Position numbers and translations under genes: made by a program. The notes below the pieces were generated by a model. That model searched no databases, was not told where the DNA came from, and saw only the letters and a program-made list of their open reading frames with translations. From Gymnorhina tibicen (taxonomy: Eukaryota; Chordata; Aves; Passeriformes; Artamidae), in NCBI GenBank assembly GCA_013399875.1, contig VXAZ01003887.1, positions 973,855 to 1,037,854 of the forward strand: a stretch of 64,000 bases of DNA, read 5' to 3'. Positions within the stretch are counted from its first letter, which is position 1. Each line of letters starts with the position of its first letter. Below, in pieces: positions 1 to 13,210 of the stretch.

Positions 1-350
1 GGCGACGCGGGACCGAGCGGGGACCGATCGGGGACCGGCTGCCGAGTGGTGGCGGCGAGCGGACAGGCGGTAACGCGCTTCACCACCGCGCGTTCTGGCT
101 TGTCGCGGGGCTTTTTAAATTTACCTTTTTTTTTTTTTTTTCCCTCCTTATGCGAGGCTTTGTCTTCTCCCCCTTCCCCAAGTTCAAGGGGTTTTTGTTT
201 TTACTGCCCCTTCGGGGAGCATCACCGTCCCTTGCCTATCCCCCGACGCACCGCCGCCGGCTCTCGGCAGCCACTGGGGCTGGATGAGTCCCAGCCCCTT
301 CTCAGCCGCGCGTGGAAGCCACCCCCCGCTCTCATTGGGGACCGGTGGCA
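1..350. promoter_or_regulatory. CpG-rich edge of an unseen upstream promoter
   Basis: The first 350 bases are far richer in G+C and CpG than the AT-rich DNA that follows. They include three near-copies of a GGGGACCG motif at about 9-38 and a run of 16 T at 126-141. This looks like the edge of a CpG island. In many vertebrates EML5 lies upstream of TTC8 on the opposite strand, so this could be the 5' flank of EML5. That is inference from synteny, because no EML5 coding sequence and no minus-strand start codon with a matching peptide is visible. The open frame from 46 to 606 runs out of the CpG-rich part into low-complexity DNA and is probably chance. Confidence 0.5.
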
Positions 351-2679
351 CGCCAGCTCCGTTCCATCCGAGAACAAAATGTCAACTGTAATTTTTAATG
401 ACGAATACTTAACCCTTCCAGCCCACCGCCTGATTCACGCACCACACAAAAGTTACTTCTCCATTCAAGCCCTAATTTCCCCATATACAACTTCTCAGCC
501 TCAGTTCTCAAAGCGTTTCACGTGGCAAAATCACCACTTTCCGACCTCACAGGTCCAGAATTTCGGTCAGGAAAACGTGTTTCACCCCAGCTTTGTCACT
601 CTATAGAGTACCTCGCTAGCTAAATAAATGTACAGTACGTACATCATGCGAACAACTTTGTGCTACAAAGTTCAATACCTGTTCTAAAAGCTCCTGGGTA
701 ACTGTCTGGTTTGACAATTTAAAATAAACCCAATCTTTTTCCTATTACTTTCAGCAGAGGTTTGGCTTTCCAAGTGTATTTATTTTATCAGGATCTATTT
801 TTAAATCTCCATTTCTTTATTTTCTTTTGGTCTTTTACTGTTTTATTACTCATATTGACTGTTCTCCCACAAAACATTTACTTTTAACTAGTTATTTCAT
901 GTTGGAGACATTTTTCCATGCTACTTTATTTTCATTTTAATTAGAGGGAGTTTTTCCCCTTAAATCTTTCTTGCATAAACTTAATATTCTATTAGTCCTT
1001 TCATTGTTTTAGAAAAACAATTCTTTTGTAAAAATGCATGCATTTAAGCATTCCATTCAATTAAATTTATAATTAACGTATTTTTACAGTGTAAAACACC
1101 GAGAGACAATATTTTTCTCAAGCTCTTAACAATGCCATTGTTTGTGACACCAGACTCAGATGGAGTTTTCAGTCCCACACATTTAATGAAAACAACACAG
1201 CATGGAACAGAAATCTGCAGAGAGATTCATGCAGCCTGAAACTTACACCCAAGAAAACTTACCCTTCCATGAAACATATAACTTTTTGAATTAAAGAAAA
1301 GGACTTTAACCCCTAATCAGGACAAAAATCTGCATATACTAACCAACAGATAAAGCAAATCGTACTCTCAGAAAATCATAAGCAGCCTTTTCCCCTTCTA
1401 TTTGCTTCCTAAACAGCTGGAGCACCTTGGAACTTAGGGAGCCATAGTTTCTCAGGAAGTCCCGAGAGGGGTAACTAGCCAGGGAAATGGACTGGACAGT
1501 TCCCAACTAGCTTGTCTTAGAACTGCAAAATGTATTATTCTTTCTAGTCGGATGTTAATTGTGCATGGCTGTTCTGTGTTGCTATCCCACGGGAAAGGTG
1601 GTTACAGAAAAAGTCTATAATGATGCCTAATCTCATTCTGGAAATTGGATTGATTATCAGCAGACATAGGCATCTGATATATTTGACTTCTGCTGTTGCA
1701 AAAGCTCATTTGAAAGTGGGAGTATTTTTACTGTATAAATTAAGACTATATTAATCTTCTATTTACTGCCCATATAATGTATATTTAAACATGAATGTAC
1801 AAAAACCATAATTACGGTGTCTTTACTTTCTTCTACTCTCTATAAATACATATTTTTCTTAGATTAGTACTTAAAGTGAAATTCTGGATCTCCTGAGATG
1901 AATACTAATTAGTATTAGTAGTAACTTCAGAGGAACTAAAATGTTAATCTTGTCTTACTTGCAACTCAGAAATTAGAACAAGAGAGTATTTGGTAAGTGA
2001 AAGTGAACAGGCTGTTTTCAGTCCCTTGTTCCAAAACTAAAACTGAAGAGAAAAAAACCCCAGCAATCAGGAAGAAAACTTAATATGTAACAACATTGTC
2101 TCTAACTGGAAGTTGCAGATCATATTTTGTGTAATGAACAGAAGAACCCACAACCGTAGTCAGAAAAACTACATATATGCAGTGTGAGGATGGGAACAGC
2201 TGCACATCACATTCACCACACAAACACTCGGTATTTTCTTTAGATTTTTGGGGAATTTACTACCATCTCCAAAATGGGGCAATTCCTGAGAGAAAATTAC
2301 AAGAGGAAAACTATTCATTGTCATAGTTCACTAACCTTATGCTGATGCACAAGGTGTGCAAGTGAAATTTTACACACTTGGCATCTATTTTTGACAGGGA
2401 TAGGAAGCAGTGTAGTGTAACAACCTCTTCCTCCCTCCTTGCTCTGTCTAGCCTTCCCACTCGGGAACACATCATTCCTTCGGCCTCTGGATGTCTCCAC
2501 CCATATCACTCAGTCATAGCGGGCAGTCAACGCTTGCGAGCCACAAGGTCCCACAAGGTCCCTCCATCAGTGTGGCATTCTTGTTTACGTTGCACATTTA
2601 CCCCAGAACTCAGACACCAGTCCCTGTCCATTCTTTTCCTCGGTAGATACAGAAACTGAGCACGGCCAGTCCTTTCCGA
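351..2679. other. Intergenic, no recognised feature
   Basis: AT-rich DNA with frequent stops in all frames. I see no exon-like open stretch with splice signals, no repeat family I can name and no RNA gene. Confidence 0.5.
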
Positions 2680-2815
2680 GCTGTTGTGGGGCAGGGAGCA
2701 TCCTCCGGTCGCTCGCGGCAGCCCGGGACGCGCGGCCGAGCCTGGCGGGACGGGCACGGCGCTGTCCAAGGTGCTGATCACGGCAGGCAGAGCACATGGG
2801 GCTACGCGGTGTTCG
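2680..2815. other. Small isolated CpG-rich patch
   Basis: About 130 bases rich in CpG and G+C stand out sharply from AT-rich flanks, and the patch lies directly beside the SINE at 2833-2977. Several overlapping open frames cross it on both strands, as expected in GC-rich DNA, and none resembles a protein I know. It could be a minor promoter, a decayed GC-rich repeat or part of the same insertion event as the SINE. Confidence 0.35.
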
Positions 2816-2832
2816 CAGGAAAAGGAAATTCC

Positions 2833-2977
2833 GCAGATTCCACAGAATATTCTGCGTTGGAAGGGACGCACAAGGACCATCGAGTCCAGCTCTTACATGG
2901 ATGGCCCATAAAGGGATCAAATCCAAGGCCCTGGTGTTATCAACACCACTGCGATCCACGACTGCGCCAATCGCAGG
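2833..2977 (-). mobile_element. tRNA-Ile-derived SINE with CR1-like tail
   Basis: Read on the minus strand, about 2977 to 2903 resembles a diverged tRNA-Ile gene. It has an A-box-like TTGGCGCAGTCGTGG, an anticodon-loop region containing TTGATAA (CTAATAA in intact tRNA-Ile-AAT), a B-box-like GATTTGATCC, and an acceptor end GGGCCA. It is followed (about 2902 to 2833) by a tail typical of avian CR1 3' ends, with a 'GAGTC...TTGGAAGGGAC'-like block seen in reverse on the + strand and an ATTCTGTG-type terminus. A tRNA-Ile head with a CR1 tail matches the SINE family described from passerine birds (TguSINE1 type). The copy is old and mutated, and is not a functional tRNA gene. Confidence 0.72.
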
Positions 2978-5900
2978 GTCAGGTATGCTTTATTGCCACT
3001 ACGGCTATAGTGGGAAACAAATTACCTTTTTAGACAACTAAGACATTTTATGTTCTTCCAGTAAGGTCTGGCTGTTTTGCCTTAGCGGCCTATGGTGGGT
3101 TTTATATCTTTCCTATTATGTCAGATACTCACTGCAAGTTACGTTTCATTATTACAGTGACGCAGGTACCTCACCTCTCTAAATGAAATCATGTAAGTGG
3201 CATTTTAATGTTTCACAATGCATCCTGATAAGAAAACATACTTCTTAGCATATTGCAAATATATTTACAATGTATCTCAAGTTCTGCTAAATGGAACAAG
3301 GCTCAGAGAAGTGATTTCTTAAACAAATGCTCTTGGAACAGCTAATTCCAGAGCACACAAGATGAGGGATTATTCTCTGTTAAGTCCTAAGTAATACAGA
3401 GTAGCTTGTTCAAGTAGTAATTACATAATGTGAAAGAGATGAACAACAGTGACAACATTAATTTCAACATTCTTGGGGATTTAAAGGTCTCAGTCTATTA
3501 TGGGAACATAATGTCTGAAAACAATATTTTGCAAAACTAAGAAACCTACTTAAGAGAGAGTAATAAGAAATACCTGCTACCGTTTAACAGCACTGAGGCA
3601 AACATGTAGGATCACCAAGGCCTGTTTACTATTGGATAAAAATAAGAAGTCAAGGAAAAATACAGCATCGCAAACTCAAACACTAGATGAGTTAATTCTC
3701 CTTCAGAAAATGAAATTTTAATGAGATATTTTATACCATATCAGCAACATATTAGATGTGAATTATTAAAATTTTTTAAAGGACTGAGATATTTTATTAA
3801 ATTAACAACAGAGTTTTTTTTAAGAGTAACATTAGAAATAAGAACACTTGACATAATCAGTAAGTCTACTGCATCATCAAAAAGCAAAGGAGTGACTTAA
3901 GGTTAAGAAAATGGCACAGGAAAAGTTACTAATTTCTTCACATCTCAACACAAGAGTCTGGGAAATACAGGATGGGAGCATGTACAGAGTATGGTAACAT
4001 AAGGAGGTATCTCTATAACAAGGTGTTGGAAAATGATGAGCTAAAGAGCAATAAGCCATGACTACATTATACTGTACTTCCAGAAATTGTGACAATTTCA
4101 AAATGGTGTAGCTGACATGCTTTGAAGAGAAAAATGCAACTGCTTTTTAAAATCATGTCCTATGTCGAAGCATCATCCGATTCTGTAACCATTTTAAAAG
4201 CAAGTTCTATTATCAACTTGGTAACTATGAATCTGTGTTTTCTTTTGGTACTGATTGATGAACTCTATATAATGGCTGACATTAAAATAAAATAATTATA
4301 TGTGTATAAAATCAAATATTACAGACATTATTTTTTCTGTTTCTGCAAGTTAAATTACACCTTGGTAATTATAGGAATTGCATTAATTTGGTAAACATTT
4401 ATGCTAGGCCCTAGAAGAAACTGGCACCCTATTGAAAAGACAATGAACATGTCACAATACAGACAGCAACCAAGGCCACAATACATTTATTCACAGAAAT
4501 TTGATTTAGAAATGTCCTCAGGTAATGGTTTCCCAACTTAGGTCTGGCAAAGGGATGAATAAGATACAAACATCATTGAAATTAAATTAATCCATAATTA
4601 GTATAGAAAGCAATAATTTCTGGACATTTGGAAGTGATGCAAGTGCATCAGTAAACAATATCAGCTGAAACTGCAGAGAGAACACAACTACTGAGAGCTG
4701 CATGGTGCCTTCCTTTGCTATGATGTTTTTACCATAGTATCTTGTTTTAGGGTAATCCAGAGTTCAAATCCTCTCTTTTCAAAGTGAAAGAAGGGTTTCT
4801 GATTTCAATGGCAAAAATCTCAGTCTAAGAACTTCCATCACACCTATACTTTTACCCAAATAAATGCAAATGAACTTCTACATTTAGTTCCATTTGAAGT
4901 TGCAGTAGTAAAATAATGTTTAATATTAGTCTCAGAAGTTAGGTGCTAACATTTATATTCTTTCTTAAAATGTCTATCACGAGCTTTGGCCCTAAAATCT
5001 GTGTTAGCACATGGGAACAGTCCACTAAAATAACTCTTTTTAGTCTACAGACAATAAAAAAACTACAGTGTTTCTGACTGCCAACAAACTGACACCAAAA
5101 TGCATTCTGAGTGACCTCAGTGGAGCACTCAGTTTCTTTCAGCAATGACACTATGTTTACACAACATGGATCTAATCAACATACATACAACTTGGATCTA
5201 AACAGCTTTCTTTAGTGTGCATTTTAGGTAAAATTATATGTGTACTGAAGTTATTCATCTAGGTGATTTGAAGAACTTGTATCAAGACCAGCACTTGACA
5301 TAGCATATGACAACCTCAACAGGTTTAAATGCAGGGATGGTAGTTAAATCCCAATGCATTTTCTACCAATAGACTTATGATAAAAATCTGATTCTGAACT
5401 CTTCAAATCAATTTCAACTGTTGACTAATGACTAAATATAGAATGCAATTTATTTTAAATTCTACTTATGTGGTGGCTATCTCAGGCTCCATTTTATGAT
5501 ATGATCAAAACCAATGTGAAACAACACCTTTGCACAAAGTGATAACTTCTATACCTGTTTTAAATCCTTTCTTTACAACTAGGACAGTGTAGGATGATCA
5601 GCTCCAAAACATGTTGTTAATATTGTTTGGGGAATGAATCAAAATTTCAGCTGGCTGATGATAATTATTAGATTAAAAATTGTAAGGTCAAGATGACCTC
5701 CTTTTACACAGTGGTTGATGAGGTTTTCAAAATACAATGCACAGTACTGACTTTGCAAAAGGTCTCAAAAAGCTTAGCTGTCAAAAGGAATCATGAAATA
5801 TCTTAACCATAAGTCACTACATAGCATCAACATACAATACTGCAGGTTTATCAAATATGACATAATTTACCAGCAATAATACAAATTTTCAGAACTGAAG

Positions 5901-8900
5901 GAAATAAAATACTTAAATGTTAAATAAAGTAACAGTACTAACTCTCATAATCCCAAGAAACTTAAAAAGTAACATAATACTATTAATCCAGCAGTGGAAG
6001 GCAGACCTTGAATTAATTAATTTCATTGTATAACTTCATACTACCAGATTTAACTAAACACTGGAAGAGATCAGTTAAGGACTGGAACAGAGTCACACTG
6101 CACTTCAGTCAGTCTGCCAAGTGAAGCAAAGCCTACTTTTAGGACAGCAACTAGTTCTTTTCAAGTGCTTCCAATTGTAAAAGAAAATAGCGGTCATAAA
6201 CTGCTACATGATATAATTTTCTAGTGTAACTCACTGTGCACAAGCCTTCATAAAGGCTTTATAAAACAGCCGCTCCTCATAAAACTCTACTCATCCTCTA
6301 GATCTTTTCCACACATTTTTGCTCTAGAAATGATAAACTAATAATAAAACAGACTAAGACTCCTAAAAGGAAGAAATTAGATTTGTAGGGCACCTACATA
6401 ATTTTTTTTTGTGGGAACTAACAGGTATATAACAAATGATGATGCTGAAATGGCATTGTAATTAACACAGTAGGCTGAGTACCAGGAGATCTGTATTCTC
6501 TCTCTACTGCATTTATGTATACATATAGGTATGACCAAACCCATTTATATCAAGATTTCCAGATATGACTGCTAACTTAGTATTATTACCAGGCTTCCTA
6601 CTTTGATATTTAGGACCCACTGCAAATAAGTGTGTTAGTCTAGCTGCTCTAAACTTGAAAAGGAAGAAAAATAGTCAAGCCCAAATATTTTTAAGCTCAA
6701 CATCCAGTCATCAGCAGATCCTTTGCAATTTTTTGCAACCTATCTTTAAATGGAAATAACATGCCAGCCTTTTTCATAGGCCACTCTTTGGTTTTTTATA
6801 GCTGCATTGATTTCTTCTAGTGTTATGAACACCAATCTATATGCAGCACAGCATACAGAGCATCTGCATCAAACAAGAAATAGTGCCTCATATGAAGCAC
6901 TACAGATAAAAAAGAAAGGTAATAATGTCACCTGAAAAGCATCCCATTCATCCTGTACACTGAAGGAGATGGGGGTGTGATTACAAAGATTGGCTTCAGT
7001 CCATGTGTAAATAACACAGGACAGACATAAAGTCCTGTGAAGGAAGGTCGATGTTTAGAACCTGAAAATTATTGCCACCTAATTTCTGTTATCAGCTGCC
7101 AGATGGTCCCTTTTCAGCTAGACCACGGTAACCATGATTAAGATATCTTGTATGGTAAGAAAGAAACAGCAGAATTCTAGTTTATGATTGCAATAGTTGC
7201 TATTGATGCGTGTTGTTGTCTTGGCTGGTCACAGAATGACACCTGAAGCTGTTACTACAAATTACTTTCCTGGATGCTGAATCCACGCCTCAGAACAAAA
7301 CTCTACTCTTAATGCAATTTCATTTGCATGACATCTCTTAATTTTCTACAGTCAGCAAGAAATGGGTTCTACAAGCAAATCTGTGAACTCAGCTTCAGAT
7401 GTCAGAGTCCATGCTGAAGAGGGAACATAAAAAGGCAACTTCCTCTTTGTGCCCTTCTGCCACAATTGTGTGCCTTCCCCTGGCATGGCCTGATCTGTAG
7501 TCCCATTGGGGCTTATTCAAAGAACACAAAACCTGCTCTATGTTCTGTTGTTATCAATTCTCCCGATACCAAAGGTATCTGACTCATTAGAATGAACTTT
7601 TCTCCATGTCAACTTTCATGACGTCAACTCCTGTTCAAAAGTGAGCTAGATATTTCCAGCTGAGGCAATCTGCAGATAGATGTGTCACAGTATCAATATT
7701 CGTTTTCAAGTCCTTTTTAACTGGGTTGAGCTCCAAACTACATCTTTCTTCTGTAATCTTATATCTCAAGAGAGATGAGTAACTGACAGAAGCAGTAGCC
7801 TGCATCTAAATGAGTTAGCTACTAAGGGATACAGGACATTTCTCCTCAGAGTTGCCTAAGAAATTTTAAGATACCAACAGAATTCTTGGATCTATTTTTA
7901 GGTTCTATTTCTGGTTTTATCGTAAGAATGCGCATTCATGATAAGAGATAAGGCCTGAGTATTAGCATTCCTCATTCAAGAAATGAGTATGATTGTTTGG
8001 TGCACAGAAGACTCCCATGAGACTTTTAGTCATGGGAAACAAAGTCAACCTATAGCATCTATGTTTTTAAAATGAAAGGTATATCAAGTGTTCATGGGTC
8101 CTGTCCTACTCTCTTCTGTAGATACTTTGTAAGAAGCTAATTCATGTATCTCATACCCAGAGTTTAAGTATTAAGAGACTGACACAGAAAAGCTATAAGA
8201 ACATTTGGAAAATGAAAAGCCTTTTAGGCATACCAATCATTTATTCCAAAGGAGTGTATAAAGATGAAAAACATTAAAGAGATCTATCTATTCAGAGCCA
8301 GTATTTAGTATCAATTTAAAGTGTTCTTCTCAGCAGAAATAAAACTATATTAACATAAAAGGTGAAAATGTGAAGCAGATTTAAATCTCCAAGCAACATT
8401 TAATCTTGACAAGGTATTGAACAGTTAATTGAAACATGACTAAAATCCAGTACACAGTTTTAGTTGTCACAAAACCTATGTTTTTTAAAAAGCAATTATA
8501 TAAATCCATGAGTTTTATGAATAAATATCAATAATAATGTATTCATCCTATTCAGTAGAGCTCCCTGATATTCTCATTTATAAATAAATATAGTAAGAGT
8601 TTTTATTGCAGCCTATCTCAGGGACAACTACTTTTCAAATTAAGAATAAAAGACAGAAGAGGAACTGACCCTTATTTCTGATTCCTGAATTTATTGTTCT
8701 TGGTTCAAATAAATGAACCCAAGGTTCAAATTACCTATGCAACAGTGATATCATCACAATACTCCAGCTGTAAATAAAGCAGCACCACTAAATTTCCTGT
8801 CCATTTGCAGAGGATGAGAATAGTCTCTCAAAACATCCTAGCTAAGATCAGGTCACCTCTAATACAACGAATGTGCATAGTTATACAAGACAAGCACATG

Positions 8901-10716
8901 ACTTTTCTTTAATAAACCCTGGTGATTTCTGTAGTTATGTCACATACCTATCATTGTCCCAATATAGCACTGACTCAATAAATATGGAGAGATTCATTAC
9001 AGTTGGAGAACATTGGACTATTATGATCATTTAAGCATTTTTATCTAAGGTAATGGAAAGGACTAACCACTAGACTACAAAACTTTTGGTAAAAAAAGGC
9101 AGACAAGCCTATATTGCACTAAAGCCAGGAAACTTCCACCTTTCATAATATCACTTGTAACATTTTGCATGGTGAAACGTATTTTCCACCTAGACAATCT
9201 CTCCCAGGATGCTGCTATTACTAAATTCTGATTTTTTTTTTCTGTCAACGTTAAACAGAAAAATTTCAATTTGTTCTTCTCCTACAAATCAGATATATCT
9301 CAGGTGTAATTCCCCAAATTAATTTTGTTGAACTTCCCATAAAATTAATTTTCCCCATTTTGGGAGAGTAGGTGGAAGAAGTGGATAGCTCTAGTAAACT
9401 ACAAACAATGTCTTAGCCCTGAGCTCTGGGAAAGAAACAAAGCATATTCAAAATAATTCTTTTTCCACACTCTACACACAAGTATGCCAAAAGTAATTCC
9501 TCAACACTGAGATTTAAGCACTACTGATGGTACTAAAAACAACCACTCATTTCCCATAAGCCACTGAAAAGCTACCTTGTGATAGATAACACTTCCAACC
9601 ATCAAATGCAGTATCAGATAAATGTTTGAATAAACGACATACTGAAAGAAACTCTCCAGAGCTGAAAACCACTCCTTAACCATACCTTGCAGATATCAAT
9701 ACCAGACTATGAAAGACATCTTGTTCTTACGTTGGAGGGGAAGGGCCAGCATGTGTCCCAAGCCATTACTGTGCACCTCCAGCAACAGCCAACATCATCC
9801 ATTGGAGTGCAACTGAGTTATTTCATGCACCACAGTCTGTGTGAGAAAACTCCTGGGAAACCAAACTCCAGGCTCCTGTCAGCCCAATGACAAATACAAT
9901 TCTGAGTCATTTCGTTTGCAGGCCAGTTGTGTAGTGTGGCTACATACAGGGGACACTCGTTTGTTGCACAGTTGGTTGAATTCTTTCCAGATCTAACATA
10001 CACAGGTTAAGTGACTATGATTAACTCACAGCTCACTAGTGGCTCACTTCATGCATAGAAAGGCATATGTACAAAGGACCAGCAAACAGAGTTACACCTA
10101 CTCTGAGAATAAAAAGCTTTGATGTAGAAAACTTTTCCAGAGTCAAACTGCTGCTGACCTTTGGCTCAGACTTAACCCAATCCAACTTCCAGATAGAGAA
10201 TGGCTTTAGTAAAATGGGATATGTGGTACACTGCACACCTATGCACTAGACAGAAATTTATCTTTGTGGGAAATGGGAGTAGCAAGTTCCTTTTTCACAT
10301 TCTCACAAATCAGTAATGGCAACTGCCCAGGGTTGGTGGCAGCAGTAGGTGACTGCATTCTAGGCCAGCATCCAATCAGCTTTGTTACTTCTGCACTTGC
10401 TCTTTTATATACTCTTCAGTCCTACAGAAAGGCATTTTCTGGACTTTTTCCTTTTACTGTTGGCATCAAATGCATGCAATACACTTTTTTGGGATAAACA
10501 TCAGCATTTGCAGTTGAGGCTGGTATCATATATCTCAGCAGACAGGTTGGATTCATTAGCATCCAGGAAGGCCACGTCACCAGAGCAAATACAGCAGACC
10601 TGAACCAGACATAGACATATAAAAGGAATACTACTCACGTGGCTTCAAGGAAACTAAAAAGAGCAGGAATCTTTAAAGGCCAGGAGGCCAGCAGCAGACC
10701 CTCAAGCAAACAGCAA
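2978..10716. other. Intergenic, no recognised feature
   Basis: Nearly 8 kb of AT-rich DNA. I find no convincing exon, RNA gene or named repeat. The short open frames here have no recognisable product and the composition of noncoding DNA. Old, highly diverged repeats could be present that I cannot recognise by eye. Confidence 0.45.
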
Positions 10717-11343
10717 AAAACAACCCACTGGGTTGCCTGGAAAGGTTCTGGTAGCAGGGACTACAAGAGTGGCTTCTGTGACAAGCTGCTGAAGCTTGCC
10801 CCACGTCCAACAGAGCCAATGCCAGCTGGCTCCAGAACTGACGTGCCACTGGCCAAGGTGGAGCCAGTCAGGGATGGTAGTAATGCCTCTGTGATAATAT
10901 ATTTAAGAAAGAAAAAAAATCCCAAAAACCCAAGTGATTGCACAGAAGTAAATGTGTCTAGAGACAGGAGTGAGAAAATGTAAGAGAAACAACTCTGCAG
11001 ACACCAAGGTCAGTGTAAAAGGAGGACGAGCAGGTGGTCCAGATGCTATAGCAGAGATTCCCTTGCAATCTGTGATGAAGGCCATGGTGAGGCAGCTGTG
11101 CCTCTGCAGCACATGCAAGTCACCAGGGGAGCAGAGACACCCCTGCAGCCTAGTGGAGGACCCCACCCAGAGAAGGTGGCTGTGCTCGAAGGAGGCTGTG
11201 ATCTCATGGGAAACCTGTGCTGGAGCAGGCTGTTGGCAGGACCTGTGGCCTCATGGAGAGAGGAGCCCATGCTGGAACAGATTCACGGTAGGACTCGTGA
11301 CCCCATGGGAGGCCCACAGTGGAGCAGCCTGTTCCTGAAGGAC
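10717..11343 (-). mobile_element. GC-rich avian LTR-family copy A (inverted, truncated)
   Basis: The reverse complement of this stretch matches the copy at 13211-14264 across its second half. Shared blocks are 'TTGGCCAGTGGCACG' next to 'GAGCCAATGCCAGC' (10811-10862 on the + strand), the 'CACCAAGGTCAGTG' block (11002-11017), and the repeated 'ATGGGGTCAC..GTCCTG' modules (11240-11340). It begins in the family's 3' end and breaks off near 11343, so the 5' half is missing. No retroviral coding sequence is attached. Open frames across it (for example 10952-11338) are by-products of GC-rich repeat modules. Confidence 0.75.
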
Positions 11344-13210
11344 CTGAATATAATTCCTGGCTGTTTAGTTTTCATGAAGTTACACTGGAGGGGGACTGAC
11401 ATACAGGGCTCTACAGAGCACATGAAGACAGCCACAGGGACTCTCTGTTGTATTCCAGGATTTTAGTAAGTTAGAGAAGTGCAATGTGGCCAGCCACAGA
11501 GATTAAAACTTGGAGAAAACACTAGACTGGGTAAAAGGTTCAAATTTGGGGATTTCGATAATCAATATAAATGAGAGTCCCCATATTAGAAAGCTCAGAA
11601 TATTCCTCCACACAGGAAGTGAAAAGCAGTATTATTAGTGGAAAAGACTTCAAAGATGATATGCATAGCATGATCTGTGTGCCAATACTAGAGAAAATTT
11701 TTCTGGCTTTATATATCATGTAGAAACTGAAAAAAACTCCTCTTATCTGCAATCAAACAGAGAACAAAAACCCCTTGCAGGGGGTGGTTGGAAAGAAGGA
11801 AAATTGATTTTCCTGTCATTAGCAACACTGCAAAATCTCACTGTAAAAAAGCTGAAGGTGCATCTTGATCTAATTGCTACCATAGGACAACATTAGTTCA
11901 GCTTGATCACTAAGTGCAATGAATACCTTTCCCAGCAGCATAACAAACAAAAATTGCTGCAGAACCATGTTCCCCTTCCTTTTCTGAGAAGCTATACAGC
12001 AGTATCTGTGACCTTTTCTGTTATAGACAGAATCTTTGTGCTATAAAAGTACAGCTGAAGTCCAGTAATATATGTATTACTGATTAAATATACACGAGTT
12101 CTTTAATTTTAAAAGCATTAATTTTAAATCTCTCCCTCAAAACGGCTATTTGAAATGCTTACAGTTTTTATTGCTTTTGGAGGAATCCTCCCATGACCAG
12201 TGACCAAATACTGGCAGCTCACATGACTCACAATTTATTCTCATTGGTTTCCAATCACACAGCCTCATTTCAGTTTTTTCTTCTGAAAAGTCATAAGCTT
12301 TCTCCAGAGGAACGTCAATTTTATCCTGCATATAAAGCAAGCCAAACACACTCAGGTAAGCCAGGGCATAGATAGAGCCAGAGCACAGTATCTATGACTA
12401 ATTCACTCACCTGAATGCTCCCAAATTGACAGAGTACCTTGAAACCTTAATCTGCAATCGTGGCTTCATGGTGTTTCATTTTGATTCATTATCTCAAAAT
12501 AGAAATCATTAAAAACCCTGTTATAATCAAACAATCTCAGCATCCTTAGACATTTAATTTCCTTTGTAGTCTGGAAGTAGTCACTAAGATAGTAAAGCTT
12601 AAAATAGGTGTCCACAAAATAAAAAGTACATGCAGCACTTTAATTATGAGTTTTTTTAAGATGGAAGTGTTGGAATCAATAAAATTTACATGCTATTGGT
12701 CTCCTCTGTTTTCCTGTGCATATAAACGTTATGTTTAACCGATGTGGTGACCTGCTCACAAAACAAAACTGCCTTTTAAAAACATTCTGGCATTATTTGT
12801 CTCCAGTAAACCAACTAACACCAGTTTGGCAGTTTAATCTAACAATTTTGGAACTATTGCACTGACCTCAAAACGCACCTCTACCCACTGGAAGTGCCAT
12901 TATGTTCCATGAAAAAGTAGCAGCCCAGACAAGCTGGGTAATTACCTAACGTGGTAACAGCAAGAATTTAAAAGCAGATCATTTAATAAACATACATAAA
13001 AGTAGAGGAACTTCAAGTTAATATTTTTAATTAATATGGGGGTTTTAATCAGTGTTCACAATTTCTCTAAAGAGCACATCCTGCTCATTGTGCAAAGTCT
13101 GACCATAAAGCAGAGAACGGACAGAAACTATTGTCCTGTTTCCTTTCCACCCTTCTTAACTGGGGATGGCAAGGGTTCCAAAAAAGATTTCACTCAGATC
13201 ACTGTTTCCC
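11344..13210. other. Intergenic, no recognised feature
   Basis: AT-rich spacer between two oppositely oriented LTR-family copies. No exon, RNA gene or further repeat is recognised. Confidence 0.45.

Noticed and set aside
46..606. 186-codon open frame at the window start
   Set aside because: It begins in CpG-rich DNA, crosses a 16-T run and continues in AT-rich sequence. Its composition is biased and resembles no protein I know, so it is likely chance.
2527..2959. Overlapping minus-strand frames of 117 and 124 codons
   Set aside because: They cross the CpG-rich patch and the SINE. No recognisable domain and no splice or start context.
2903..2977. Possible tRNA-Ile gene on the minus strand
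   Set aside because: The A box, anticodon stem and B box are all degraded, and the copy continues into a CR1-like tail. It is a SINE head, not a tRNA gene.
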